From the NCBI GenBank assembly GCA_947306375.1, contig CAMZGJ010000071.1, positions 1 to 5,552 of the forward strand: DNA of 5,552 bases. The letters run 5' to 3'. Positions 5,094-5,552 of the stretch are shown one piece after another. This DNA is from an uncultured Spirochaetales bacterium. Lineage in GTDB: Bacteria; Spirochaetota; Spirochaetia; Sphaerochaetales; Sphaerochaetaceae. Every line of letters begins with the position of its first letter. Positions within the stretch are counted from its first letter, which is position 1. Position numbers and translations under genes: made by a program. The notes under the pieces are model-generated. The model had not been told where the DNA came from, did no database searches, and saw only the letters and a list, made by a program, of their open reading frames with translations.

Positions 5094-5552
5094 ATGAATT
5101 TTGTATTTCATTTAATTAAGAGCATCGGAATAATAAATGACTCAACGCTGGTTGCCCAGTTTGAGGATGGAATCTTTAAAATATATGATGTCAGGCAGAT
5201 GGTTGCATCCTGTCCTGATTTTGAGAAACTGATTGAGAATCAGGAATTGTTCAGAAAGGTCCGGGTTGAAGGCTCCGGGTTCGGAATTGTCTGGAATGAT
5301 TATTTTGATCTTTCATGCAATGAAATTTGGGAAAACGGAACAACAATCAAGACTCAATTTGATAATTTAATTGCCTTCAGTGATGCTACTGAATTATGGG
5401 GCCTTAACGAGAGCACTCTGAGAAAAGCTGTGTCATACGGAAAATTGAAAGTCGGATATGATGTCTGTAATTTCGGAAAACAGTGGGTAATTACTAGGGA
5501 TGCTATGGTCAGGGAGTATGGGCAGCCGGATAATAAAGACCAAGCTCTCATG
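5094..5552 (+). CDS. DUF2442 domain fused to a helix-turn-helix domain (3' end outside window)
   Basis: An open frame from ATG 5094 to the window edge, 153 codons with no stop. Residues 1 to about 85 look like DUF2442: an early HLIKSI strand, VAQFEDGIFKIYDVRQM (20-36), FRKVRVEGSGFGIVWND (53-69) and FDLSCNEIWENG (71-82). Residues about 93-144 look like a small helix-turn-helix domain with FSDATELWGLNESTLRKAV and then FGKQWVITRDAMVREYG, a pattern seen in standalone DNA-binding or antitoxin-like proteins. The stop of the DUF4160 gene is two bases away, and GGAG (5085-5088) within that gene's last codons serves as ribosome binding site. The likely role is the DNA-binding, self-regulating partner of the DUF4160 protein, acting on the inverted repeat at 4794-4811. 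Little may remain beyond the edge, because the sequence turns hydrophilic (QPDNKDQ) at the end. Confidence 0.78.
   Translation, partial: MNFVFHLIKSIGIINDSTLVAQFEDGIFKIYDVRQMVASCPDFEKLIENQELFRKVRVEGSGFGIVWNDYFDLSCNEIWENGTTIKTQFDNLIAFSDATELWGLNESTLRKAVSYGKLKVGYDVCNFGKQWVITRDAMVREYGQPDNKDQALM

Overview
The window looks like part of a chromosome from a bacterium with two membranes, most plausibly a Treponema-like spirochaete; a clostridial host is less likely. Support for two membranes is the solute-binding protein, which has a plain signal peptide instead of a lipobox. Three promoters close to the sigma-70 consensus are readable. Genes are packed tightly: the largest gap is about 70 bases. The organism assignment rests on style and gene content and is an inference. 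No rRNA, tRNA, CRISPR array or insertion sequence is visible.

Left part (1-1209, + strand): the 3' part of an ABC permease gene and its overlapping ATPase gene, of the nitrate/sulfonate/taurine (SsuC/SsuB, TauC/TauB) importer type. Their 3' end meets, with an 11-base overlap, a two-gene operon on the - strand (2493 down to 1199): an 8-oxoguanine DNA glycosylase of the OGG1 type followed, with an ATGA overlap, by a YhcH/YjgK/YiaL-family protein. Divergent from the glycosylase and 47 bases away is a periplasmic solute-binding protein (2541-3440) that could serve the left-hand permease and ATPase. Its strong promoter places the transcript start on the ATG, so the mRNA may be leaderless.

Middle part (3448-4769): a strong promoter, an unrecognised 228-residue protein with an amphipathic N-terminus, a Lys/Ala/Pro-rich linker and a helical C-terminal half, then a flavodoxin-fold protein with a compact four-cysteine motif like that of iron-sulfur flavoproteins. 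A GC-rich hairpin touches the ribosome binding site of the flavoprotein gene.

Right part (4788-5552): a two-gene module with lower GC (37% over 5101-5400 against 51% over 4381-4680, both counted by hand). It has its own promoter with an 18-base inverted repeat lying against the -10 box, a DUF4160 gene, and a coupled gene for a DUF2442 domain fused to a helix-turn-helix that runs off the window. The layout resembles an autoregulated toxin-antitoxin-like cassette and is the most interesting part of the window. That function is inferred, not shown.
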